Shown here: positions 22,857-36,200 of the stretch, in pieces
Numbering within the stretch: the stretch's first letter is position 1
Layout of the letters: every line of letters starts with the position of its first letter
From: Antedon mediterranea
Lineage: Eukaryota; Echinodermata; Crinoidea; Comatulida; Antedonidae
Reading direction: 5' to 3'
DNA length: 64,000 nt
NCBI RefSeq assembly: GCF_964355755.1
Contig: NC_092680.1
Coordinates: 5,495,001 to 5,559,000, forward strand
Made by a program: the position numbers and the translations under genes
Notes under the pieces: generated by a model
What the model saw: only the letters and a program-made list of their open reading frames with translations
The model's database searches: none
Told to the model about the DNA's origin: nothing

Positions 22857-23629
22857 GGTATCACTATGCGTTTTAGCACGCGACTTATGGCTGTTGGCCT
22901 TGTTAATTGTGTGATACATATGCAATTCAGCCATGTGCTGCCATGTACGTATGTACTTTTTATGTGAATTTTGAATAAATATACCAAGATGTGATGCCTA
23001 TTACGTCATTAAAGATATCTAATAACAATGGAGGTGATCGATCCAATAGTATAGTGTATCTTACACTTATATTCTCATTGTATTGTAACACTTTTCATTC
23101 ATTTATTAATTCATTTGATCAAAATCACATACAACAAGTAACAGGTTCATGAATAAAACAGCATTAAAAACAACATATAAAACAATAAAAATATATGCAA
23201 TAATTAAGATTATACATTTTGGAAATGATATAAATAATTAAGATATTTAAAAACCGTATAAAACTATATGTTTACAATATTGAAATATTGGATGGAACAT
23301 TTCCCTCTCCCAAAACAAAACATTTCAGAAATACTTCTTCTATAATCTTTTCCCTATTTAAAAAAAATTGACTGAAATGAAACCTTTTAAAAGATAGAAA
23401 TAATAAAAAAAGAAATTGACTGTTTATTTTGGAAAGGAACTGAAGTCCCACTATGTAGGAGGTATATTAATTGTAGCATGAATTAGTACATAAAACAGTG
23501 TCGACTATAACTTTTAATAACATCCGATATGCAGACCTAGAATTTTTGGAGGTACCTTAAGGCTTACTCTGACGTAAATCTTCAACTACCGATTACTACC
23601 GCTGTGACCTTTTAATTTGTCGGTAAGCC

Positions 23630-23637
23630 TATATAAA
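23630..23637 (+). promoter_or_regulatory. TATA box, copy C
   Basis: TATATAAA about 60 bp before ATG 23697, in a promoter almost identical to that of B. Confidence 0.7.
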
Positions 23638-23696
23638 GCCACCTCAGAAAGTCATCACCCGTTGATTGGTATACAGTACTTGGATCCCGGTCAAAG

Positions 23697-24262
23697 ATGA
23701 CTAGTTATCGCAAACTTATCTTTTTATTGTGCATTTTACACGGCTTCTTTGAGGTACATTCAAATAATGAGACTGAAGCTAGATCTGCAGACACTGACAC
23801 GGCACCTAAAGACACTGAAGTAACACCTACATACACTGACCCAAAACCTACAGACACTGAAGCAACACCTACAGGCATTGATTTAACACTTACAGGCACT
23901 GATTTAACACCTACAGGCACTGATTTAACACCTACAGAAATTAAAGCATCACCTACAGACACTTACTCAACACCTACAGACACTGAAACAACACCTACAG
24001 GCACTGAAGCAACACCTACATACACTGAAGCAACACCTACATACACTGAAGCAACACCTACAAACACTGAATCAACACCTACAGACAATGAAGGAACACC
24101 TACAGACAATGAAGGAACACCTACATATACTGAAGCAACATCTACAGGCACTGAATCAACAGGTACACATGATGAGGATGGTAAGACAAGTGATGTCAGT
24201 TCAAGTGATTATCCATACTCAAGTGATAAATCAAGCGAAGTTCAAAATGACGAACATACCGA
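23697..24262 (+). other. Copy C exon 1: signal peptide plus mucin-like VNTR
   Basis: The same exon as in B, with about 16 heptad units and one extra Asp codon in the linker (DEDG against EDG). The 60-nt difference from B is exactly three 21-bp units minus one codon, so the frame is kept. The signal peptide reads IFLLCIL, as in D. Confidence 0.86.
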
Positions 24263-27200
24263 GTAAGTAATCATTGTTTTAGTTTTGTATTTTAATTCCC
24301 AAGCACAGTCGTCGCAGGCATACAGTAGGCCTATTACATGAAAGAGTGCCTAATTAATATTGAAGGTAACCAATATATAAACCACAGAAAAGGTAATAGA
24401 TTAGTAATTTCATTTCGAATGCGGTTTTATTACCGACAAACATACTAAAGTTTTCATATACCCTGTATCTGGCATGATGATTAAATTGTTATACAACACA
24501 GACTTGCCAGGCCTATACATTATAGATATTGGTGTTTTCTATGATTTTTAGAGGATATCTTATAACTACATCGCAACTATGGATATCAGACAGTATAGAA
24601 ATTATATGCGTTGCGTATCTTAAAAACCTACAAACGTTGAAATCAGAGTAGAGAACACGTACAGTAATTGGTGGTATCCTAGATTTTCCATGTATCATTC
24701 ACAAACATTCCATAAAGGCGGAAGCGATTGTTTCGAAGTAAAGGTAAATGGAAACATATTCTTATTCTATATATTTCTTTATGTTTTTAAACGGATATAA
24801 AAATTGTGTACGCTTCATTACCAACACTAAGCAAGTGCTACGGCATGGCGATTTAGTAGTGGGGTGATGTTATACAGGAAGTAATCAAAGCACAGTGTAC
24901 ATAATTCCCACCTCCAAGCAGAACTCGTATACATCCATGCTCTTGAGGCTACTCATTAGGCTAATAGCCTGGCAAAAGATTTTGTTATTTAGTTTATTTG
25001 ATCATTGAATACTATGATAATGCTACTTATTAACTAAAATAATGTAGGTTCCTGAAATGTCAGCACGATACAGTTTGTCGGTGACATTGAGTGCACGTAT
25101 AACGACTGCTGACGCAGAGATTGAACGGCAGATGAAAATCCGCATCTATAGGGAACAAGAAGAAACATACATACAGACTGACAAACCAAAATACAGCGCT
25201 GGACAAGAAGGTAATGCGATAAATGATAAAGATTGATAATTTCAAATGTCACTGTACATAGGGTCCTACTAGTAATATTTTCCGAAAACAAACACATTAT
25301 TAATAATGTGTTTGTTCAACACACATTATAGACATGGTAATCCCATGGTTATTGTGTTGTTAAAGTAAATATGTAAAATAATTATAATTGATTAAAAATG
25401 AAAATGCTTCATCTATCGTCTGATGATGACCGTATTTATATCACCATTTGTAAAAAAAAAAAAAAGAAATACTGAAGTGTTACATGTTTCTCGTCATTTT
25501 CAGTTAAATTTCGAATGTTGTCTATCAAATCACCGTCATTAAAGGTTGTGAAGAACAATGTAAGTATAACAATAAATGTGATATCATTGCGCGAGTGGTT
25601 GATGCAATAGTTGTCTATGCAATATTTAATTGTGAAGCAGTATACCTATTATTTTCAAGACAAGGTCAGGGTTTAAATTAAATAAGTGGAGTAGAACTTT
25701 TAAGGGTATACATTCGAATCTCAATCAAGTGTCCACTTTGTCCAAAACATGTGTCCAAAAGGAGAGGTTCTATTTTGCAGTAGAATTTTCTTCAGAAAAC
25801 ATTTGACGATTAAAAACATTTTAAGTGTTAGGAACCGGCAAGGTTATAAAAAACGCCCAAATCCTCTACAACATCATGAATCTACAAATTTTCGGGTCAT
25901 AGTTAGTTACTTTTTATCAGATACCAACAATTCAGTAGATGTCTTACTGCATTTTTTGTGTTGAAGATACCAAGCATCTGGATTGAAGCTCCGAATGACA
26001 TTCGAGTTAGGCAGTGGGTAGATGTGAAAGCAGACGAGGGTCTTGTTGATCTACAGATGCTATTGTCTGATGAACCAATACTAGGGACGTGGACAATAAA
26101 AGCAATGGTTGCCGACAGAACAGTCACACAAACATTCGTTGTAGAGGAATACGGTAGGTCCATCAGTTGGAAACATACGTCTAAAGTAGACATTATTAAA
26201 TTTATCTGCCGATTCCATCAATCCAAATGACAAAGACCAAGCCAAGCAAAAAAGCTTGCCACACTCTACATATTGGAGAGGCGTCGTTATAAACCATTAC
26301 TTGAGTGAGACGAACATTTGAGTCTTTGTTGTTCCTTATGATTTATAAAAGAGTTTTTTTTTTTTCAGTTTTACCAAAGTTTGAAATTCTGATTGATACA
26401 CCCTCATCTATTTACGTCCGTGATGAAACTTTTAAAGTCAAAGTTTGCGGAATGTGAGTATAAACACGTTTTCTTTGGAATAATCATTAAAACAAAAGTT
26501 CTTTAAAACAAATTGTATTTATACTTTCTCAATATTTCTTTATAAAGTGTCATTACGGCACAAGAAGCCAATATCAAATGACTAATTTTCAAAATTCAAT
26601 AGTATACATACATATATGTACTGTATACTAAAATCACAATAATATAATATGTTTCAATATTTAAATGAGTCGATTCGGGATTCTTATTATTTACAGCACC
26701 AGCAGAATCTGACTCACTATAGATATAATTGTACTTTATGATTTTTTTTTTCTAATATCTTCAAATTTTAGAATTCGTCAATGAAGAAAATAATTAAATG
26801 TCATCTGGAGTATTTGGTATTACTGTCAAATTTTTATATTATGGGCCGTATTGTTAAATTATTAAATACTTATTATAGGTATACATACGGACAACCCGTC
26901 AGAGGATCTGTAAATTTTACCGTTTGTTTTAGACATTCACGTGACGATTGTAACCCAGAAACTACTGTAGTCAAATATGCTAAAGTAAGTAAAATCTTGC
27001 TCGAGTTATTTGTATACTCAATATAGACCGGAACATTAAATTAGCGCCCCCCCCCCCCCCCCTGTCGCTCTATGTACAGTTTCTGTAGGTAATTCATTTA
27101 TGATTTATTTTTAGGATACTGGTTCAGATGGATGTGGTGAATTTGATTTGACTTCAGAAGAACTTAAATGGGACAGACCTTATTACTATTATTATGAAAG

Positions 27201-30200
27201 ACAAAAATTATCTGTCAATGCAAATTTTACTGAAGCTGGAACCGGTATGTAATAATTATTACTCTGTAATTGGAACGTCTTTGTTGTTAATGAAACGCAT
27301 GTTAGATTATTAAAGTGATACATTAACGTTTTGTATACATTTTCAGACATAACTTTGACCAGTTCAACGCTGTCAACAACTATTAAAACAACAGCAGTAC
27401 AAATAGAGATAACAGGTATAAGCTATTACAAGCCCGGCATTGAATACAATGGAAAGGTAAAAGACAATTGAGAAAAATTGTTCACGCTCCATAAGGCCAA
27501 TTATATTAAAGCTGCGGTAAAGGCAGTTCAGGAAACTTGGTTAAATTTGATGTGTTGAACATCCACGCAATTGCTACTTAGAAGGTTAAAATAATATTTA
27601 ATATTTGTTATACTGTACCTATTTTGACCTAAAATAAAAATAGTGGAAATGTAGTTCAAGGATTCTAGCCAAAGTATGAACACATGTGTATTTATGTACA
27701 TAACATGAACTATACTATTCGATGCGTATTTTTTTTAAATACGCTATTTAAAGATGTATTGTCCCCTTAAAAAAATATTTAGAACACAATTTTTGTTGAA
27801 TATGCCATTTTAATATAACATAATAGTTATCCACTTTGACCAAAAATTGGATCGAAAAAAAAATGTATTTACCTGAAAAAAACTGTAATTTAAAGCAAAA
27901 TTTGTCAAATTGGCCAGCTAATGGATTTTTGTTTGAATTTAACCATTTATTTTGGCATTTTAGAAGTAAAAACATTTTTTGTTCACGTTTTTTTTAAAGG
28001 AAGTGATAACTTCATTAAAACTACAGAATAACACATTAAAAGTCTGATTTAATTAATCTTCATTGTTCATGTTTTCTTTAAGTGTATTGGATGTTTCAAA
28101 TAGGCTATTTAAATAAGGATTTTAAACTTTGATATAGTACCGTATGGTTTCTATTTAATTCATTCCTTCATTCATCCTTTATTTAGCATTTAAAATCGAA
28201 ATACATTTAAAACAAAGGTAACAAAAACAAGGCGGGTGGACATCTAAGGAGGCAAGGATAAGCAGAAGCAATTAAAATCGCTGTAGCTCGCAGGCTTACT
28301 TATCCATCCTTAGACATCCAGTACATAAAGATAAATAAAATACACATTAATGATCCAAATATAAATAAATTCTAATTAAGTGACAATGTATTAAAACCGT
28401 TTAAGAATCAGTTCTCATTTTTTTTTTCAATTTTTGATTTTGAAAATATCCTATTTTGATTTCACAGGTCTTTATAAAGAATGTGGATGGAAGTCCAGCT
28501 AATGGTATTAATACAACAATACATATACAGGAAAAACGCGAATCTGACGTAATCCATGTATTCAACAGCTTCTCGAATAAAGGAGTTGTAACATTTAGTT
28601 TTGATGCGCCTATTGATACGGCTATTACTTCTCTGCTAATTACGGTAATTACAACCAGGAAAGAATGAAATTCCCTGTTATAACATCATTCGATGATATT
28701 AATTTTTATTCTTATTCATTATTAATTATTATTATCTGTCGCTATCGATATTCAACAATAGATATAAGATATCATTTTTGTAGCTTTTGTTTTAAATCTA
28801 TTATGATGTTTTGGAAAATAGCAGTTTGTCGTAGGGTTGGTGGAAAGAGATGTGTTACTTTATAACGTTATAACGTTGATTGTTATCTTGGTAATGCTCG
28901 CCTATGAACGCCTATCACCCTTTTTATTGGAGCACTACGTATATTCTAGGTAACAGCAGAAGGATATAAAACACAAACCTACGAAGATGTCTATGGGTAT
29001 TATAGAATTAGAAACAACCCATCTAATACAAAGACAATTTCTGCCTTCTATTCGCCTAGTGGAAGTTTCCTGAACATCAAGCCAGTGCCAAATGAAATCA
29101 ACTTTGGCGGTAGTCATACTTTTGATGTTGATTACACCATTCCGACTGGCGCTAACAAAACAATCAATGTTAAGTATATGGTAAGTGTTAATATAGTGTA
29201 CTAGTTACTGTAAAATGTATAAAGGTTCGTGGAATCCTTGTATGTACTTTAAAAACTGGCGGTAATAATCTCATTAATTTTAAAATGTATTCATTTTTCG
29301 ACAAATGTATTTGATAAATTTAAACTCTATACAATAATTAATGTTTATTGAATATAACTAGGTCATTGCTAGAGCTGCTGTAGCAACATTTGGCAGTTTA
29401 GAGGTGAAGATGCCTTCTTGTTCTCGTCAAGAGAAAAGATCTCTTCAGCTAATTTGGCCTACATACGATTATTTTATTTCCAGACCAGAAGATGAATCAG
29501 GTATATATATATATATTATGGATTTCAATATTTGCAGCAATAATGTTTTACTAAAGGGTTTGTATAGGTATTATATAGATTTACGTATGCAAAAAATGCG
29601 AAATCCAAAAATGGCTTTCATTTATTTTTTATTGTTTTTATCTTTTTCCTTCTGGCTTGAGAAACCTTGGTCTTTTTTTTTTTAAATATCCACACATTGG
29701 AAATCCAACTGCCATAGTGTTTTTTTAAAATATTTTTTAATCTGGGAATAAATCCTTTCTTTGTATGCCTTATAGATTATACTTTATATATTACTTTATG
29801 GAATTTGTAAATTATTTTTTTTGTTTATTGCTTAAAAAACAAAAAACAAATGGACCAGTCACAATATAGTTAATATGGCAGAATACAATACCACCAGAAT
29901 ACATACTTCATTTCTTCTGTTGCAGTGATAGGATTGAAACCATTGCCACCAACATGTCAATTCTCGTTTAAGTTACCTATTGATGTCAATTCTAAAATGT
30001 CACCAGACGCCAAACTTCTAATTTACTACGCTCGTGAGGATGGAGAAATTGTTGCCGATTCAATTAAATTTAAAGTTGTCAGAGGTCTATCTAATCAGGT
30101 ATTTTTGTCAGCTGAAACTGATCAGAATCCCGGTTGATCAAGAATTTTGAAATAATAAGAGTACCCAGGCTTAAAACAATTAATCTAATAATTATGTTTT

Positions 30201-33200
30201 TTTAATTGTTTTTAATGGTTTCCTCTCAAATCTATATAGGTAGGCAGGAGGGACAGCATGGGTATTTAGTATCCCATATATTTTATGGTTTTATATTTTT
30301 CATGATAATAAAAAATCTACGACGCGGTCACATTCATCTACAATACTATTATTATTGAAATTCACCATTTAAAGAACTTTTTGAAAAAATTGTAACATTC
30401 ATTACACAAATAGGTTAAATTACAATTTGAAGAAAATATGACAAGGCCTGGAGACAAAACAATACTTCGTGTTCAGTCATCATCAAATTCACTGTGTGCT
30501 ATTGGAATCGTAGATAAAAGTGTTGAACTCCTTGGAACAACTAACCAAATTACCAATGATAAGGTGAGTTTCTATGTTTTTGCTTTCATTAATGGATCCT
30601 GTTTCTTAATAGGAAACGTTTCTATCCTTCAGCTTTTATGCCTTTTAGTGGTTTCAATTAGGAATAATGCATTATAAGAACACGTTAATACGTTTATCGG
30701 ACAAAATAATCCACGGCTTTACATTTGCTCATAAAAAATAGATAGTTTGTTTTTAGTAAACCCTCACCCCCACTTTTTTAATTTTTATACAGAAAAATTC
30801 AGTTGCAAATTCTAAACTCTAGATGTTTACATTTATTCCACACAGGTATTCAATTCTTTAACAAACTATTCATATCAAAACTTTTACTACACTTCAAAAT
30901 GTACTCGTAGCTTATTCATAAATAAACGATCAGAAGGCACTCCTACTCCACCACCACCTCCGAAGAGAGGGCACTTTTATCAAACTATTTACGTCAAAAC
31001 GAAACATTTGGATAGTGCAACTGTTTTCTTGGTAAGTAAGATATATATTTTAAACTAGTACTGTACTAACTATGGCGAAGCAAGGCAAACAGAGCGTAAG
31101 GGACCATAGTGGTCATTTAAGAGAGATGGCCGTTTACCAGAGGTGGTCAATTATGAGGTCCCTTACAAGCTTGAGGTGTGGTACTTTAAAAGATGTGGTT
31201 CCTCACAAGAGGTAGTGGTCGGTTACGAGAGCTGGTCGATAATAATATAAGACGCGGTCTCTTACAAGAGGTGGTCGGTTATGTCGAGAAGCGGTCCCTT
31301 AAGAGAGAAGGTGGTCGTTTAAGAGAGGTGATCGTTACAAGAGGTGTTTGATTATGAGAAGCGGTCCCTTAGGAGAGGTGGTCGGTAATGAGGGTGTTTG
31401 CTTACGATGTATGTCGTTTTAGGGAGGTGGTCACTTTTTATGTTACATTAGTGGTTAATGTTACATTAGTGGTTGATTTGTGTTACGTTAGTGGTTAATG
31501 GGCGTGTAGCGCAGTGTGTTGGACGTTCGACTACTGATCGTGAGATCGAGGTATAAATGGGAACCTGGTTAGATCATTTGTGTTTGCATTATAGGAGTAT
31601 GTTTCCATATGTGTTTGATCCCAAAAAAATGACTAGGGTAATAATGTTTAGGCGCTTATAAATCCAGGATATTATTATTAATGTTACATTAGTGGTTTTG
31701 ATATTTACGTTATAGTGGGTGATACTTAGTAGTAAGCTCTCTAGTTGTACACCAATTTATGTACAGTTTTATGATAAATAAAAGTACTTGGTGTACTGTG
31801 TTCATCACTACTTTACTTAAATGTTGCACTGAGTATAATTATGCATACGACTCTACTTTATTTGTCACTGTTATTTTCAGAATGCTGGTGTTGCGTTTAC
31901 GACAAGTTTAGATGTGGAAACAAGACCTTGCTATGAAATCACAGGTAACTCAGTAGTAGTAAATCTTATGATGAAGACTAATGTGTTAGTTGTGTGGTTT
32001 TAACATTTGCTTATCACTTCAAAAATAATTTACAGTGGTGTATCTAGTAGTATTAGTATTAAAATGAATTAGTGGTATTAGGATAGTATCAAAACATGAG
32101 GCGGCGTTTAAATTATATTGTTATGGCGACATAGCGGGGCCTTTAGTAGAATAAAATAAAAACCAGTCCTTGTCATTAAATTTCTTAATTGGACTAATTA
32201 TATAATTGCCCCTATTTAGTCCCAAATGGGTTATTCTAATCTAAGCTTTGTTTTACCTGGTAAAACGTTTTCGACATTTCTGAAATTAAAATAAAATAAT
32301 AAAATTTTGATTTGAATAAATGTATAGACATTATGTTATTTTGTTTTTTGTTTGTTTTTTTGTTTGTTTGTACTAACGTTTTTCGTTAGGGTTACATTTT
32401 TAAAGAACTTGTGCTTATTTTGTATCCCATTTCATTATCATATTATTTGTATTATATTTGTATATGTTTTTATATTGATTATGGAACAAAAATGTCGCAT
32501 ATTGATAGAACACAACGTGGAAAGGGAAGATGAAGTACTAGAATACGTAGATCAAGAAAAAGAAATAGAAGAAAATCCAACAGACGAAGTCGAAGTCAAA
32601 AAAGAAGAACCTGCAGTCAACATAAGAACATACTTTCCAGAAACACTTTTGTGGCAAATTAAAAGAACTCGGTAAGAATTCGAAAGTGATTATTGTACAT
32701 ACACACATACATACATACATGTGGTAAGGATTCAATTTTTTAGATGGTCAGATATTGGTGTGTGTGCGTGTGTACGGATCTTTACCAAATTTAAACCACA
32801 GATAGATATGTGGTCACGGACGACTCAATTCAATTTTGTAGACATTCTGGACCAGGATCCCAATTTTGAACTGTTATTTTATTATTAAGTATAGGTAGTA
32901 CATCAAAACTAGGCTACAAGGCGGATCTTTATAACGATTTTTGATCCTGTATCTCTTGTTATTACTCTTGGCGGAGGTTGTATACCGGTAATGCATCTGT
33001 ATTCGTATTGGTTATTGAACATTTTTGTTTTCAACACTAATAATAAAAGCTGAAAATAAACTTCCTATGAATAAGGGGAAGCCAATGCCCAGATTCTGGA
33101 AGATGTTTGAGATGACCGATTCCTCTACATTTGTTAGGGAGATAGTTGTCGCCTCTCAGTTTTCGCGAGCAGGCCCCTTATTTGTATGTCAACATCATGA

Positions 33201-36200
33201 ATGCACGGTGCCTCAAAACGAATCGGCGACCTTCCACTCTCCTTTTTTGACAGCAAAATGAAATTACTTTTTCATATTACTTTATTTTAAACGAATATTA
33301 ATAATTGATATAGGTAAGAATAAGTACACCTTGACATAGTACTACTCTTGTCTAAGCATATAATTAGCACACCTCCATTTCAGAAATTCTGAATCCGTCT
33401 CTGTTTGATACAATTTTGATATGATTTGTATGCATAGGATAAATAGTTGAAACTTTTTTATCTTTTTAAACTTTAAAGTGAAGAAGATGGCATAGCTAAG
33501 TTTGATCTGAAAGTTCCTGATACGATCACCGATTGGAAAGCAAACGGATTCTGTATATCACCCGACAGCGACATTGGTATTGGAGAAACTACAACATTAC
33601 GTGCATTTAAACCGTTTTTCGTTTCTTTAACGCTTCCTTACTCGGTAATTCGCAACGAAAGTGTTCCATTGAAAGCCACGGTGTTTAACTACCTTGCTGA
33701 CCAATGTCTTATGGTAAGATATGATACATAATATGTATCTTACTTTTTAAATCAATTCGTATGTATATCAGTGTAAAATACAATATTTATAAACACGTGG
33801 TAATTACAACAAAATACTAACTTACACGTGATGTATGAGTACTTTAGTATGCTCTCGAAACTTCTCTGGCAAATATCTGTAATGAAAAGCATAATTTTAG
33901 CTCATTAACAAAAATGAGTATTGACTGATTTTTTTTATGGCATTTTTTTTTTTAGGTCAAACTTGAGCTCAAGGAAAGTAGTAACTTTACAACATTGGGT
34001 AATGACTTTACACGTAAAGTGTGCGTTTGTGGAGGTGGGTCAAAGACTGTCCATTACAGAATAGTACCACATTCACTTGGACATGTTCCCATGACAGGTA
34101 ATTTTCTTTTGTACACTACACCATTTCAAAAATTGCGCAAAACATGAAATCAATATGATACTATGAAATGGTTTAAATTATTGTAATGAAATATTGAACT
34201 AATTGTAATTAATTTACAATATAATATAAATTTATTTAAAAAATGTAATATATAATATTTTCTGCTATGGTTCATTAAAATGTAGTTTCTGCTGTAACCA
34301 AGGGTTTCAGTAAAGCACTTGGTCGTAGAATGTGTGACGGTGAACCTGATCGCCCAGACAAACAATACATTGGCTTGACCGATGGAGTACAGCGTGATGT
34401 GCTTGTTGAGGTAAGCGAAAACTAAACATACAAACAATTGCGTATAATAATTATATTATTATTGCAAAACAATTGGTGCATACTAGAATCGGCGTATAAC
34501 TGCACATACCCAACTACCCATACTATAAAGCGTGCTTACCACTAACTGCGCATACACCAACTGCGCATACCACTAACTGAGCATACCACTAACTGCGTAT
34601 TCCACTAACTGCGCATACCACATTGCATTTTCCTATCTCAATGTTTCTTTCTAACCTCCATTCATTACTCTATGTTATTGTATTTCAGTTTATTCTCATA
34701 TTACACACTGTACTAATATATCTAGCAATGAAACACATCCAATTCAAACTTATCTAGAAATTAAGACAGTTTGTGTTTTGGTTTTGTTTTTTGTTTGTTA
34801 GCCTGAAGGGATAGAAAAGGATGAAACGCAGTCATCAGTTATATGTTTAAGCAGCAATGAAGCGAACGAAAAAGCAAGCTATAAAGTAAACTTCCCTGAA
34901 AACATTGTACCTGGATCGGACAGAGTGAAATTACAATTAATTGGTAGGCCTATGTTTGCATGTGTTTGTAACAAAACGACGAGAACGATTAGGAATGAAA
35001 ATCCGACTTTTTCTGTGAAGGTCACATGAACCCAATATTGAACCTAAAACCTATAGAATAATAATAATAATAAACCCACAATACTCACATTTACTCAATT
35101 TTAATAATTACAATGCACACAATTTAGTATATTCTCATTCTACGTCATATCCGCCTATGTTCTTTTCAATATAATGTAAAGCGTTGGTGTAGGCCATACA
35201 TAAATTCATTATAATGTATTCAATTTGAAAATGCTCATACGTTTGCGTGATACATATATTTTTGTAGGAGATATAATGGGACCAGCTCTCAACAACATGA
35301 ATCATCTAATCCGGTTACCAACTGGTTGTGGAGAACAGAATATTGTAAAAATGGCGCCAAACGTTTACGTCTTAAAATACCTTATAAACACAGATCAAAT
35401 CGAGGCTCGGCTAAAACAAACGATAGTTAACAACATAAGAGCAGGTGAGTTAATTTCACAACCTACTATGTGTTTGTTTCCTAAATGAGATTTACAGCTA
35501 TTTGTATACAATTTTAAAATAAAGGTTAATATTGTTCTACAACACTCACTAATTTCAAATTTTCGTAATATTTTCGGAGAAACCATTCTCCGTCCTCAGC
35601 GGGTGTTGCCTGACTGACGACTGATTGACTCCCTCCTTCTGGACGTAGATGGCGTTCTACGTGGTGTTTCTTAGAAAGTTATCTGTTTAAATATATAAAT
35701 AGCCTCCCGTATTTTCCTGAGAATTAATTTGTCCTCTCGGCATAAAATCTTTACGTTAGATTTATCAATTTCGTAGCCTGTGGGTTTAAGGTGTTCAGCA
35801 ATGGCAGACTGAATGGAGGGGGTTATTGCAATATGTTCCCTCAAAGACATCTTTGTTTCGCCTATGTACACTTTGTCACTGCCTTTACAAGGAAGACGAT
35901 AAACTACTCCTGATTTATCCTCAATGGATACTTTGTCCCTAGGAAGGACAAGAATATGACGAAGTATCTGATGTGGTTTAAAGGCGGGTGGGGGTACCGT
36001 ATTGTCCACAAACCAGTTTAAGTTACTCGGATATACCTTTAACAAAAGGAATCACCACCAGGATTTTTCTAGTACTAGATGTAGAAAGATCTAGATTTGA
36101 ATTTTGAAGTGACTGGTCTTTCTTTACCGTGGCACGCTTAAAACTCCAATCTGCGTATCCACAGCGTTTTAATTTGTTTTTTATCTTTTGTGGTAGCCAC

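Larger units (their letters stand above)
22429..23696. other. Intergenic region B-C with copy C promoter
   Basis: The same content and order as the A-B spacer; no gene seen. Confidence 0.8.

Noticed and set aside
27047-27062. Poly-C run in intron 7 of copy C as a regulatory G-quadruplex
   Set aside because: It is a simple homopolymer expansion of GCGCCCCCT seen in B and D; there is no evidence of function.
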